A DNA stretch of 64,000 nucleotides from Pseudomonas alcaliphila JAB1 (GTDB lineage: Bacteria; Pseudomonadota; Gammaproteobacteria; Pseudomonadales; Pseudomonadaceae), in the NCBI RefSeq assembly GCF_001941865.1, contig NZ_CP016162.1, forward strand, positions 2,170,001 through 2,234,000, written 5' to 3'. The first letter of the stretch is position 1; every line of letters begins with the position of its first letter. The notes beneath the pieces were generated by a model. That model was not told the DNA's origin, searched no databases, and saw only the letters and a list, made by a program, of their open reading frames with translations. The translations under genes were made by a program, and so were the position numbers. Shown piece after piece: positions 17,798 through 28,581 of the stretch.

Positions 17798-18244
17798 AGC
17801 AACGTACTGTCCCTGGCCCCACTGTTTCGCCAGTCTGTCGGTTTCGACCGTTTCAACGATCTTTTCGAATCTGCCCTGCGCAGCAATGACGCTGGCAGTT
17901 CCTACCCGCCCTACAACGTCGAGAAGCATGGCGAGGACCACTACCGCATCGTGGTCGCGGCTGCCGGTTTCGAGGAAGACGACCTGGAGCTGCAGGTCGA
18001 GCGTGACGTGCTGACCGTGGTCGGCACCAAGCGTGATCGCAGCGCTGAAAGCATCAGCTACCTGCATCAGGGCATCGCCCAGCGCGCCTTCAAGCTGTCC
18101 TTCCGCCTGGCTGACCATATCGAGGTCAAGGGTGCCAATCTGGTCAATGGTCTGCTGCATGTCGAGCTGGAACGCATTGTGCCGGAAGAGGCCAAGGCCA
18201 AGCGTATTCCTATCGGTAGCCAGCGTCCTGCGCTGGAAAACTGA
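17795..18244 (+). CDS. ibpA: Small heat-shock protein, Hsp20/IbpA family
   Basis: The 149-residue ATP-independent holdase binds unfolding proteins and hands them to DnaK/ClpB. The alpha-crystallin domain spans about residues 38-128 (PYNVEKHGEDHYRIVVAAAG to NGLLHVELERIVPEE). The C-terminal IPI in KRIPIG is the I-x-I motif for oligomer assembly. The N-terminus MSNVLSLAPLFRQSVGFDRF matches pseudomonad IbpA. The ATG at 17795 follows an AGGAG that is hidden in the ROSE-like hairpin; a heat-shock promoter candidate is at 17698. A strong terminator follows. The upstream IS element and hairpin do not touch the control region. Confidence 0.94.
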   Translation: MSNVLSLAPLFRQSVGFDRFNDLFESALRSNDAGSSYPPYNVEKHGEDHYRIVVAAAGFEEDDLELQVERDVLTVVGTKRDRSAESISYLHQGIAQRAFKLSFRLADHIEVKGANLVNGLLHVELERIVPEEAKAKRIPIGSQRPALEN

Positions 18245-18261
18245 GCCGCTGATGCATGAAC

Positions 18262-18297
18262 GAAGAAGGCGCCCCACGGGGCGCCTTCTTCGTTTCA
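18262..18297 (+). terminator. Terminator of ibpA
   Basis: GAAGAAGGCGCCCC / GGGGCGCCTTCTTC forms a perfect 14-bp stem with a 4-nt loop (18262-18293), followed by GTTTC. The T-tract is short but the stem is very stable. Confidence 0.8.
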
Positions 18298-18344
18298 AGC
18301 GACAGTCTGGCTGCGGCTGCCTCCTCGGTAGGGGTGCTGACAGA

Positions 18345-21300
18345 TTACGCCCGCTGCCTTTCCAGTAGTTCACGAAAGGCCTCCTGCGGCAGCGGTTTGC
18401 TGAACAGATAACCCTGGTAGAGATGGCAGTCCTGTGACTGCAGAAAGTCCAGTTGGTCCTGCTGCTCGACCCCCTCGGCGATCAGCGCCAGGCCCAGGCT
18501 GCGCGCCATGGCGACGATGGCGCGGATGATCTCGGCATCGTTGGGGTCGTGGGTGGCGTCACGCACGAAGGACTGATCGATCTTCAACATGTCCACCGGC
18601 AGGCGCTTGAGATAGGTCAGCGAGCTGTAACCTGTGCCGAAGTCGTCCATGGCGAAGCTGACGCCGTGCTTTTTCAGGCGCAACATCTTGCCGACGGTGT
18701 CATCGATATTCTGAATGACGATGCCTTCGGTGATCTCCAGCTTGAGCATGGTGTTGGGCAGCTGGCTGTCGCGCAGGCTACTGGCGACTCGTTCGACGAA
18801 GTCGTGCTGGCGGAACTGCCGCGGGCTGATGTTGACGCACAGGCTGAAACGCTCGCTGTCGACCAGGCCGTCAGCCAGCAGTTGGGCGCAGAAATGGCAG
18901 GCCTCGGCCAACACCCAGCCACCCACCTCGACGATCAGCCCGCTCTCTTCCAGCACCTGAATGAACTGCGCGGGCGACTGTGGGCCCAGCTGCGGATGCT
19001 GCCAGCGCAGCAGTGCCTCGGCGCCGACCACCTTGCCATCACGGGCATCGACCTGGGGCTGGAAGTGCAGTTCGAACTCGCCACGTGCCAGGGCCAGGCG
19101 CAGATCGTTCTCCAGGCGCAGGCGTGCGCTGGCGGCGTCCTGCATGGTGGTGCGAAACAGCTGGATGGCGTTACGCCCGGAGTCCTTGGCGCGGTAGAGG
19201 GCGATATCGGCACGCTTGAGCAGATCCGCCGGGGTATTGCCGTGATCGGGAATCAGGGCGACGCCGATGCTCGGGGTCACCTGCAGGCGGTGACCGTCCA
19301 GCAGCATCGGTTCGGCCAGTAGCTGCCGCAGCTTGTCGGCGACCTGGCGAACGTGGCGGGTGACTTCCGAGCGCTTGCCCTCCAGACCGGAGAGCAGCAC
19401 CACGAATTCGTCGCCGCCGAGGCGGGCCACGGTGTCCTCCAGACGCACGCTGGCCTCCAGGCGCGCAGTGACCAGGCGCAGCACGGAGTCGCCGACAGGA
19501 TGGCCGAGCGAGTCGTTGATGTGCTTGAAGTGGTCGAGGTCGAGGAACAGCAGGGCGCCGCGCAGATCATGGCGCTTGAGCAGGGCGATCTGCTGCGTCA
19601 GGCGGTCCATCAGCAGGGCGCGGTTGGGCAGGTTGGTCAACGCATCGTGGTAGGCCAGGTGCTGTACCTGCGCCTGCGCCTGCTTCAGTTCGCTGATATC
19701 GCGCGCGGTGAGCAGCAGGCAGGGCACGCCATTGAGCTCGATGGGTTGCACGGAAACGTCGACCAGACGCACCTCGCCGTCTCGATGCCGGCCATGCATT
19801 TCCATGTGCAGCACCTGGCCCTGCTGGGTCAGGTGCTCGATCATGCGCACGCGCTCTTCGGGGTAGGCCCAGATGTCCAGCTCGAAGGCCGTGCGACCGA
19901 CTACTTCGTCCGGCAGATAGCCGGTGATGCGGGTGAAGCCTTCGTTGACCTCGATATAGCGCCCGCTGTCACGTTCGGTGATGGTGATGGCGTCCGGGCT
20001 GGAGTGGAAGGCCTTGGCGAACTTCTCTTCCGAGGCTTGCAGGCGCTGCTCGCGCAGCAGTCGCTCGCTGATATCGACCAGCGTGCCGACCATGCGCTGC
20101 GGTTGGCCGGTATCGTCGAGCTGCAGCTTGGCGGTGCTTTCGAGAAAGCGCAGGCCGCCATTTTCCAGTTGCACGCGATAGGTGATCTGATAGTGGCTGC
20201 GGTGTTCTGCGACCAGGCTTTGGTAGCTCTGGCGCAGACTGTGTCGATCCTCCATCGGTACCTGACGGAAGAAGTCGAGGAAGGCGCCTTCGAACGGTAA
20301 CGACTCCAGGCCTTGCAGCTGGGAGGCACGGGCGCTGGCAAACAACCGACTACTGGGAATGTGCCAGTCCCAGGTGCCCAGGTCGGCCGACTCCAGGGCC
20401 AGGCGCAGGCGCTGCCTGCTTTCGTTGAGTGCCTGCTCCTGCACGCGCTGCTCGGTGATGTTGCGCACGGTGAGAACCAGGCAGGAGGTGCCGTTCAACT
20501 CGATTTCGCCACCGAACAGCAAGTTACTGGTGACGCTGCCGTCGCGGCTGAATAGCCTTACCTCGAGGTTGTTCAGGCGCCCGGTCTGCGCGGCGTCGAG
20601 CATACGCTGGCGGTCGCTGGGGTCAGCCCAGATGCCCAGCTCCAGTGAGGTGCGGCCCACGGCCTCGGCGCTGCTCCAGCCAAATTGCTGCTCGAAACTC
20701 GGGTTGACCTCGATGAAGCGGCCGGTCGCCCGATCAGTGATGGCCACCGCGTCGGGCGTATGCATGAAGGCCTTGGCGAACTTTTCCTCACTGGCGCGCA
20801 GGGCGTTTTCTGCGCGCTTGCGTTCGCTGGTATCGAGGAAGGTGCAGAGCATCAGGCGCTCGCCCTGCAGCTCGATGTACTGGCTCGACAGCACGCCATC
20901 GAGAATATCGCCACCACGGGTGCGCAGTTGTACTTCCTGAATCACCGGCTCGCGGCTCAGCGGCGCTTGCTGGCGCAACTGATCGCGCTGGCTGGCGTGA
21001 ACCCAGAGATTCAGCTCATGGATGGGGCGGCCAAGAATGTCGCTGGCGTTCCAGCCGAAGGCGTGGGTGAAGTGCTGGTTGACCTCGACAATCTCGCTGT
21101 TGTCGTAGCGCACCAACATCATGATGTCGGGGCTCAGGCGGAACAGGCTGGCGAAGCGTTCCTCGGAGGCGCGCAGGGCTTCGGCACGCTCCTGCTGAGC
21201 GCTGATGTCACGGATCACGCCGAACATGCGCGGCCGACCATCGGCCTCGCGTTGCAGGCTGCCGGTGATCTCCAGCCAGTGCAGGCTGCCGTCCGGCCAG

Positions 21301-21632
21301 CGAATACGGTGGCGCAGGGCGTTGCCAATCTGTTCGCCCTTGAGGATGGCGTCGAATTTCGCCAGAACTTCGGCGCGCTCCTCTTCGGGGATCAGCTCGA
21401 TGTAGTGCAGTTCTCGCGTGACCGGGCGATTGGGGTCGAGGCCGAACAGGGCCTGGGCGCCGCGCGACCAGTTCACCTGACCACTGCGAATGTCCCAATA
21501 CCAGGTGCCGAGATGGGCGCCGTTCAGCGCGGCAAGCAAACGCGGCGCGTCTTGCCAGGTTTGCTCGAATTCGGCGGGATCCATCGCCGGTATATGTGGC
21601 AGGGGCGGGGTCTGGTCAGTCGATCTGGCCAT
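18345..21632 (-). CDS. Multi-PAS GGDEF-EAL cyclic di-GMP enzyme
   Basis: The 1095-residue protein has no evident transmembrane segment. It carries about five PAS domains in tandem (about 30-150, 157-275, 280-395, 405-525, 530-650), three of which begin with the near-repeat ASEE(R/K)FA. A GGDEF domain follows (about 660-820, RLGGDEFVVLL, intact) and an EAL domain (about 830-1085). EAL residues look complete: EALLRW, EITEG, DDFGTGYSSL, KIDQSF and AEGVEQ. It could therefore both make and degrade c-di-GMP, with the PAS array sensing redox, light or a ligand. No RxxD I-site is evident before GGDEF (VRLEDTVARL). Monocistronic between ibpA and a LysR gene. Confidence 0.93.
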   Translation of the reverse strand: MARSTDQTPPLPHIPAMDPAEFEQTWQDAPRLLAALNGAHLGTWYWDIRSGQVNWSRGAQALFGLDPNRPVTRELHYIELIPEEERAEVLAKFDAILKGEQIGNALRHRIRWPDGSLHWLEITGSLQREADGRPRMFGVIRDISAQQERAEALRASEERFASLFRLSPDIMMLVRYDNSEIVEVNQHFTHAFGWNASDILGRPIHELNLWVHASQRDQLRQQAPLSREPVIQEVQLRTRGGDILDGVLSSQYIELQGERLMLCTFLDTSERKRAENALRASEEKFAKAFMHTPDAVAITDRATGRFIEVNPSFEQQFGWSSAEAVGRTSLELGIWADPSDRQRMLDAAQTGRLNNLEVRLFSRDGSVTSNLLFGGEIELNGTSCLVLTVRNITEQRVQEQALNESRQRLRLALESADLGTWDWHIPSSRLFASARASQLQGLESLPFEGAFLDFFRQVPMEDRHSLRQSYQSLVAEHRSHYQITYRVQLENGGLRFLESTAKLQLDDTGQPQRMVGTLVDISERLLREQRLQASEEKFAKAFHSSPDAITITERDSGRYIEVNEGFTRITGYLPDEVVGRTAFELDIWAYPEERVRMIEHLTQQGQVLHMEMHGRHRDGEVRLVDVSVQPIELNGVPCLLLTARDISELKQAQAQVQHLAYHDALTNLPNRALLMDRLTQQIALLKRHDLRGALLFLDLDHFKHINDSLGHPVGDSVLRLVTARLEASVRLEDTVARLGGDEFVVLLSGLEGKRSEVTRHVRQVADKLRQLLAEPMLLDGHRLQVTPSIGVALIPDHGNTPADLLKRADIALYRAKDSGRNAIQLFRTTMQDAASARLRLENDLRLALARGEFELHFQPQVDARDGKVVGAEALLRWQHPQLGPQSPAQFIQVLEESGLIVEVGGWVLAEACHFCAQLLADGLVDSERFSLCVNISPRQFRQHDFVERVASSLRDSQLPNTMLKLEITEGIVIQNIDDTVGKMLRLKKHGVSFAMDDFGTGYSSLTYLKRLPVDMLKIDQSFVRDATHDPNDAEIIRAIVAMARSLGLALIAEGVEQQDQLDFLQSQDCHLYQGYLFSKPLPQEAFRELLERQRA

Positions 21633-21734
21633 GGCCGTACCTTCCTCTGGAGTGCGCGATGCGCGGGGCGGGCGTTAGAGGTATGTAGATATGTTTTTGT
21701 CGTTATGTCGCCACGTTAGTCTCAGTTCGGATGC

Positions 21735-22616
21735 CTATGCAAGATCATCGCGCTGGCTGTCGAGCAGATCCATGAATGCCCGTGCGGCATTCGACAGGGT
21801 GCGCTCGGTATGCAGGATGTAACCCAGCTGGCGGGTCAGCTGGATGCCCGGTATCGGCAGGCGAGCGACCTGATCGTCGAGCATGGTGCGCGGCAGCACG
21901 CTCCAGGCCAGGCCGATGGACACCATCATCTTGATGGTTTCCAGGTAGTTGGTGCTCATGGCGATGTTGGGCGTCAGGCCCTGTGCCTCGAACAGGCGCT
22001 GCACGATGTGATGGGTGAAGGTGTTGCCGCCGGGGAAGACCGCAGGATGCTGCGCCACGTCGGCCAGGCTGATCACCTGGCTGCGGGCCAGGGGGTGTTC
22101 CGGTGCGGCGACGAAATCCAGTGGATCGTCCCACACGGCGACGGCGCGGATCGGTTCGCGGGTTTCCGGGGCTAGGGTAATCACCGCCAGCTCGGCGCGA
22201 CCATGCAGGACTTCTTCGTACGCCACTTCCGAGTCGAGGAACTGGATATCCAGTGCCACCTGTGGGTGGGCGCGGGTAAAGGCGCGCAACAGGGCGGGCA
22301 GGCGGTGCAGGCCGATGTGGTGGCTGGTCGCCAGGGTCAGGCGGCCGCTGACTTCACCGGACAGATTAGTCAGCGCGCGGCGGGTATCGTCCAGCACGTT
22401 GAGAATCTGGTAGGCGCGTGGTAACAGGGCGCGGCCGGCCTGGGTCAGGCCAATCTCGCGGCCGAGGCGGTCGAACAGGCGCACGCCCAGTTGCTGTTCC
22501 AGGCCGGCGATGCGCTTGCTTACGGCAGGCTGGGTCAGGTGCAGGCGCTCGCCGGCTTCGGAAAAGCTGCCGGTTTCGGCAATGGCGATAAAGGCGTTGA
22601 GGTTGGCCAGATCCAT
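21735..22616 (-). CDS. LysR-family transcriptional regulator, divergent to leuCDB
   Basis: The 293-residue regulator has an N-terminal LysR winged HTH (residues about 3-60, with LHLTQPAVSKRIAGLEQQLG) and a typical substrate-binding domain. It diverges from leuC over a gap of about 220 bp, the position of PA3122 in P. aeruginosa, so control of the leu genes is plausible. LysR-type control of leu operons exists (LeuO, or IlvY-like for ilvC), but this protein is not clearly either. The gap is AT-richer near 22670-22710, where a promoter could lie. Confidence 0.92.
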   Translation of the reverse strand: MDLANLNAFIAIAETGSFSEAGERLHLTQPAVSKRIAGLEQQLGVRLFDRLGREIGLTQAGRALLPRAYQILNVLDDTRRALTNLSGEVSGRLTLATSHHIGLHRLPALLRAFTRAHPQVALDIQFLDSEVAYEEVLHGRAELAVITLAPETREPIRAVAVWDDPLDFVAAPEHPLARSQVISLADVAQHPAVFPGGNTFTHHIVQRLFEAQGLTPNIAMSTNYLETIKMMVSIGLAWSVLPRTMLDDQVARLPIPGIQLTRQLGYILHTERTLSNAARAFMDLLDSQRDDLA

Positions 22617-22839
22617 GGAACGCTCCGGTAAGTAATGATGCGCTGAGCATACATTCCTCTTCGGAATCCTTTGAATAAAAAATATGAATTTGAGTTATTT
22701 CGTGCCTGGCAATAGCATTCCCCCCATAAGCCGAAGGGCCATTTTCGCCCAGGCATAGAAAGGTGCACTTCTGACGCCGGGCGGTGATAACGCAGGCAGT
22801 TTCCGGATGTGCTCAAAAGGCGCTGATGAGGTAAGGCTG

Positions 22840-24267
<1,428 letters not shown>

Positions 24268-24275
24268 GGAGCTAG

Positions 24276-24926
24276 ATGATGAAAGCCTTTACCCAACACA
24301 CCGGCCTGGTCTGCCCGCTCGACCGTGCCAACGTCGACACCGACCAGATCATTCCCAAGCAGTTCCTCAAGTCGATCAAGCGCACCGGCTTCGGCCCCAA
24401 CCTGTTTGACGAGTGGCGCTACCTGGATGTTGGCCAGCCGAACCAGGACAACTCCAAGCGCCCGATCAACAAGGATTTCGTGCTCAACTTCCCGCGCTAC
24501 CAGGGCGCCAGCGTACTGCTGGCCCGCGAGAACTTCGGCTGCGGCTCTTCGCGCGAGCACGCGCCCTGGGCGCTGGACGAGTACGGCTTCCGTACCGTGA
24601 TCGCACCGAGCTTCGCCGACATCTTCTTCAACAACAGCTTCAAGAACGGTCTGCTGCCGATCGTCCTCAAGGTCGAAGAAGTCGATGCGCTGTTCGAGCA
24701 GGCCGAGGCCACCGAGGGTTATCAGCTGACCGTCGACCTCGAGGCGCAGACCGTGACTCGCCCTGATGGCGTGCAGTACAGCTTCGAGGTCGATGCCTTC
24801 CGCAAGCACTGCCTGCTCAACGGCCTGGACGACATCGGCCTGACCCTGCAGGATCAGGACGCGATCAAGGCGTTCGAGGTCGGTTATCAGCAGAGCAGCC
24901 CCTGGCTGTTCGGCGCGATCAAGTAA
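24276..24926 (+). CDS. leuD: 3-isopropylmalate dehydratase small subunit
   Basis: The 216-residue swivelling subunit completes the isopropylmalate isomerase. Marks are the N-terminal [20 protein letters not shown], and [14 protein letters not shown], the substrate-binding loop. Length fits proteobacterial LeuD (about 200-215). GAGGAGCTAG precedes the double ATG at 24276. A palindromic element lies between it and leuB. Confidence 0.98.
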   Translation: MMKAFTQHTGLVCPLDRANVDTDQIIPKQFLKSIKRTGFGPNLFDEWRYLDVGQPNQDNSKRPINKDFVLNFPRYQGASVLLARENFGCGSSREHAPWALDEYGFRTVIAPSFADIFFNNSFKNGLLPIVLKVEEVDALFEQAEATEGYQLTVDLEAQTVTRPDGVQYSFEVDAFRKHCLLNGLDDIGLTLQDQDAIKAFEVGYQQSSPWLFGAIK

Positions 24927-24935
24927 CGCATTCGA

Positions 24936-25009
24936 TAGGGTGTGTTGGGCCGCTTAGGCTGTGCGCACCGGATCAATCATTATTCAAGCGGTGCGCAGGG
25001 CGCACCCTA
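24936..25009. repeat. Palindromic element between leuD and leuB
   Basis: Outer arms TAGGGTG...CACCCTA and inner arms GTGCGCACCGG...GCGGTGCGCAG form a nested hairpin of about 74 bp ending 19 nt before the leuB start codon. A shorter relative (GTAGGGTGCG...CGCACCCTAC) is at 57133-57157. It could influence leuB translation or mRNA stability. Confidence 0.65.
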
Positions 25010-25028
25010 CGGTTCGGATGAGGATGTG

Positions 25029-26111
<1,083 letters not shown>

Positions 26112-26118
26112 TCTTCCC

Positions 26119-26150
26119 AGCCCCGCCGGGGTGGTTCCGGCGGGCTGTTT
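26119..26150 (+). terminator. Terminator-like hairpin after leuB
   Basis: AGCCCCGCCGG (26119-26129) pairs with CCGGCGGGCT (26137-26146), one base bulged, followed by GTTTATAT. It separates leuB from asd and could partly stop the leu transcript. Confidence 0.7.
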
Positions 26151-26167
26151 ATATAGGTGTAGTCGTT

Positions 26168-27280
26168 ATGAAACGTGTAGGTCTGATCGGTTGGCGTGGC
26201 ATGGTCGGTTCCGTGCTCATGCAGCGCATGCTGGAAGAGCGGGACTTCGACCTGATCGAGCCGGTGTTCTTCACCACTTCCAATGTCGGTGGCCAAGGCC
26301 CTGCCATTGGCAAGGACATCGCTGCGCTGAAAGATGCCTACAGCATTGACGACCTCAAGGGCCTGGACGTGATCCTGACCTGCCAGGGCGGCGACTACAC
26401 CAATGAAGTATTCCCCAAGCTGCGTGAAGCCGGCTGGCAGGGCTACTGGATCGACGCGGCCTCCAGCCTGCGCATGGATGACGACTCGGTGATCGTGCTC
26501 GACCCGGTCAACCGCAAGGTGATCGACCAGGCGCTGGACGCCGGCACCAAGAACTACATCGGCGGCAACTGCACCGTCAGCCTTATGCTGATGGCGCTCG
26601 GCGGTCTGTACGAGGCCGGTCTGGTGGATTGGATGAGTGCCATGACCTACCAGGCTGCTTCCGGTGCTGGCGCGCAGAACATGCGTGAGCTGATCAAGCA
26701 GATGGGCGCAATCAACGGCGCTGTCGCCGATGAACTGGTCGATCCGGCCAGCGCCATCCTCGATATCGACCGCAAGGTGGCCGAGGCCATGCGTGGCGAA
26801 GGTTTCCCGGTCGACAACTTCGGTGTGCCGCTGGCTGGCAGCCTGATCCCCTACATCGACAAGGAGCTGCCGAACGGGCAGAGTCGTGAAGAGTGGAAGG
26901 CTCAGGCCGAAACCAACAAGATTCTCGGTCGTTTCAAGAACCCGATCCCGGTCGATGGCATTTGCGTACGCATCGGTGCCATGCGTTGCCACAGCCAGGC
27001 GCTGACCATCAAGCTGAACAAGGATGTGCCGATGGCCGACATCGAAGGCCTGATCAGCCAGCACAACCCGTGGGTCAAACTGGTGCCGAATCATCGTGAA
27101 GACTCCATTCGCGACCTCGGCCCGACTGCCGTAACCGGCACCCTGAGTGTTCCGGTCGGCCGTCTGCGCAAGCTCAACATGGGTTCGCAGTACCTGGGTG
27201 CGTTCACCGTCGGTGACCAACTGCTGTGGGGCGCTGCCGAACCGCTGCGTCGCATGCTGCGGATCCTGCTCGAGCGCTAA
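26168..27280 (+). CDS. asd: Aspartate-semialdehyde dehydrogenase
   Basis: Asd reduces aspartyl phosphate to aspartate semialdehyde, the branch point to Lys/DAP, Met and Thr. The 370-residue protein has the NADP-binding [16 protein letters not shown], the catalytic Cys in [15 protein letters not shown] and the catalytic His in [14 protein letters not shown]. Length and motifs are those of the Gram-negative (E. coli-type) enzyme. It is essential for peptidoglycan precursors. A clear terminator follows at 27307. Confidence 0.97.
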   Translation: MKRVGLIGWRGMVGSVLMQRMLEERDFDLIEPVFFTTSNVGGQGPAIGKDIAALKDAYSIDDLKGLDVILTCQGGDYTNEVFPKLREAGWQGYWIDAASSLRMDDDSVIVLDPVNRKVIDQALDAGTKNYIGGNCTVSLMLMALGGLYEAGLVDWMSAMTYQAASGAGAQNMRELIKQMGAINGAVADELVDPASAILDIDRKVAEAMRGEGFPVDNFGVPLAGSLIPYIDKELPNGQSREEWKAQAETNKILGRFKNPIPVDGICVRIGAMRCHSQALTIKLNKDVPMADIEGLISQHNPWVKLVPNHREDSIRDLGPTAVTGTLSVPVGRLRKLNMGSQYLGAFTVGDQLLWGAAEPLRRMLRILLER

Positions 27281-27306
27281 GCGCGAAGCCGGCATCCAGT
27301 ATCAAA

Positions 27307-27344
27307 CAAAGCCCTTCTGTCTCGGCAGAGGGGCTTTGTGTTTT
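27307..27344 (+). terminator. Terminator of asd
   Basis: CAAAGCCC...GGGCTTTG is an 8-bp stem (27307-27314 / 27331-27338) with a CT/AG-rich inner part, followed by TGTTTTC. It separates asd from its paralogue. Confidence 0.75.
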
Positions 27345-27416
27345 CTGGGGGGAGCCGATTGCCTGGGCGATGGGCCGCAGTTACAGTGCCGCTCCCTCTG
27401 TGTCGTAGGTCAGCTC

Positions 27417-28427
27417 ATGAGTCAGTCCATCAATATCGCCGTGATCGGCGCCACCAGCAACGTCGGCGAAGCGCTGGTCGAATTGCTCGAAGAGCGTGAG
27501 TTTCCGGTGAAGGATCTGCATCTGCTGGCCAGCAGCGAGTCGGCTGGACAGAGTCTCTCTTTCCGTGGTCGGCAGGTGCGGGTCAGATCGCTCGATGCCT
27601 TCGATTTCACTCAGGTGCAACTGGCGTTCTTTGCCGCGGGCTCTGACGTGACGCGCAGCCATCATGAGCGCGTGGTCGCAGCCGGTTGTTCCGTTATCGA
27701 TCTGAGCGCTGCTTTTTCGCTGGAACAAGCGCCATGCGTATTGCCCGAGCTTGGCGCCGCGGGTCTGCCGGCATTGACCAAGCCGTGGTGCGTCAGTGCG
27801 CCGACGCCTTCGGCGGTTGCTTGTGCGCTGGTGCTGGCGACGCTGAGGCCTGTACTGCGACCCCAACAGCTGCAGGTGACTGCCATGCTGTCGATCTCCA
27901 CTCTGGGGCGTAGTGGTGTGCAGGAGTTGGCGCGGCAGACCGCCGAGCTGCTCAACGGGCGCCCGCTGGAACCGAATACGGTGGATCGACAGATCGCGTT
28001 CAATCTGCTGGCGCAGGTCGGCGAGGTGGATGACCAAGGGCATGCTCAGTTGGAGAAACGTCTGGCGGCTGAGATTCAACAGTTATTGAGTCTGCCCGAG
28101 CTTCCGGTAGCAGCCACCTGCGCCTTGGTGCCGGTGTTCTTTGGCGATAGTCTCGCACTGGGCGTGTATGCTGATTCGGATGTCGATATCAGTGCAGTGC
28201 TGCAGTTGCTCGAGGTCGCGCTGGGCATCGAGTTGGTAGAGGCCGGCGATTACCCGACTGCAGTGGGCGATGCGGTGGGGCAGGATCAGGTCTATGTGGG
28301 GCGTGTCCGGCGCGGCGTGAGTGATCCAAGGCAACTCAATTTGTGGATTGCGTCTGATAATGTAAGAAAAGGCGCCGCCCTGAATGCTGTGCAGATAGCT
28401 GAGTTATTGATAAAACACTATCTGTAA
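27417..28427 (+). CDS. Asd-like protein lacking the catalytic cysteine (USG-1 type)
   Basis: The 336-residue paralogue of aspartate-semialdehyde dehydrogenase has an intact-looking nucleotide-binding start (IAVIGATSNVGEALVELLEE). Where active enzymes have the catalytic (G/P)NC it reads SAPTPSAVACAL, with no Cys at that place. It should therefore not be a working dehydrogenase. It matches the USG-1 class, found beside asd/fimV/truA in pseudomonads (PA3116) and near truA in E. coli. Function is unknown. ATG at 27417 chosen: it starts the conserved fold. fimV follows after 154 bp. Confidence 0.88.
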   Translation: MSQSINIAVIGATSNVGEALVELLEEREFPVKDLHLLASSESAGQSLSFRGRQVRVRSLDAFDFTQVQLAFFAAGSDVTRSHHERVVAAGCSVIDLSAAFSLEQAPCVLPELGAAGLPALTKPWCVSAPTPSAVACALVLATLRPVLRPQQLQVTAMLSISTLGRSGVQELARQTAELLNGRPLEPNTVDRQIAFNLLAQVGEVDDQGHAQLEKRLAAEIQQLLSLPELPVAATCALVPVFFGDSLALGVYADSDVDISAVLQLLEVALGIELVEAGDYPTAVGDAVGQDQVYVGRVRRGVSDPRQLNLWIASDNVRKGAALNAVQIAELLIKHYL

Positions 28428-28581
28428 AAGATACTTACCTAGAAATTTGAAGAATCTTTCTAGCTTGGCAATACTGGCTGAGTTGATTGCTGAATGGGGA
28501 GCCGCTCGTGGAGCGGAGGCAGGCAGCAATTCTCAAGACCCTCTCGCATGCCGAGAAAAAGATAAAACAAGGGATAACGCT

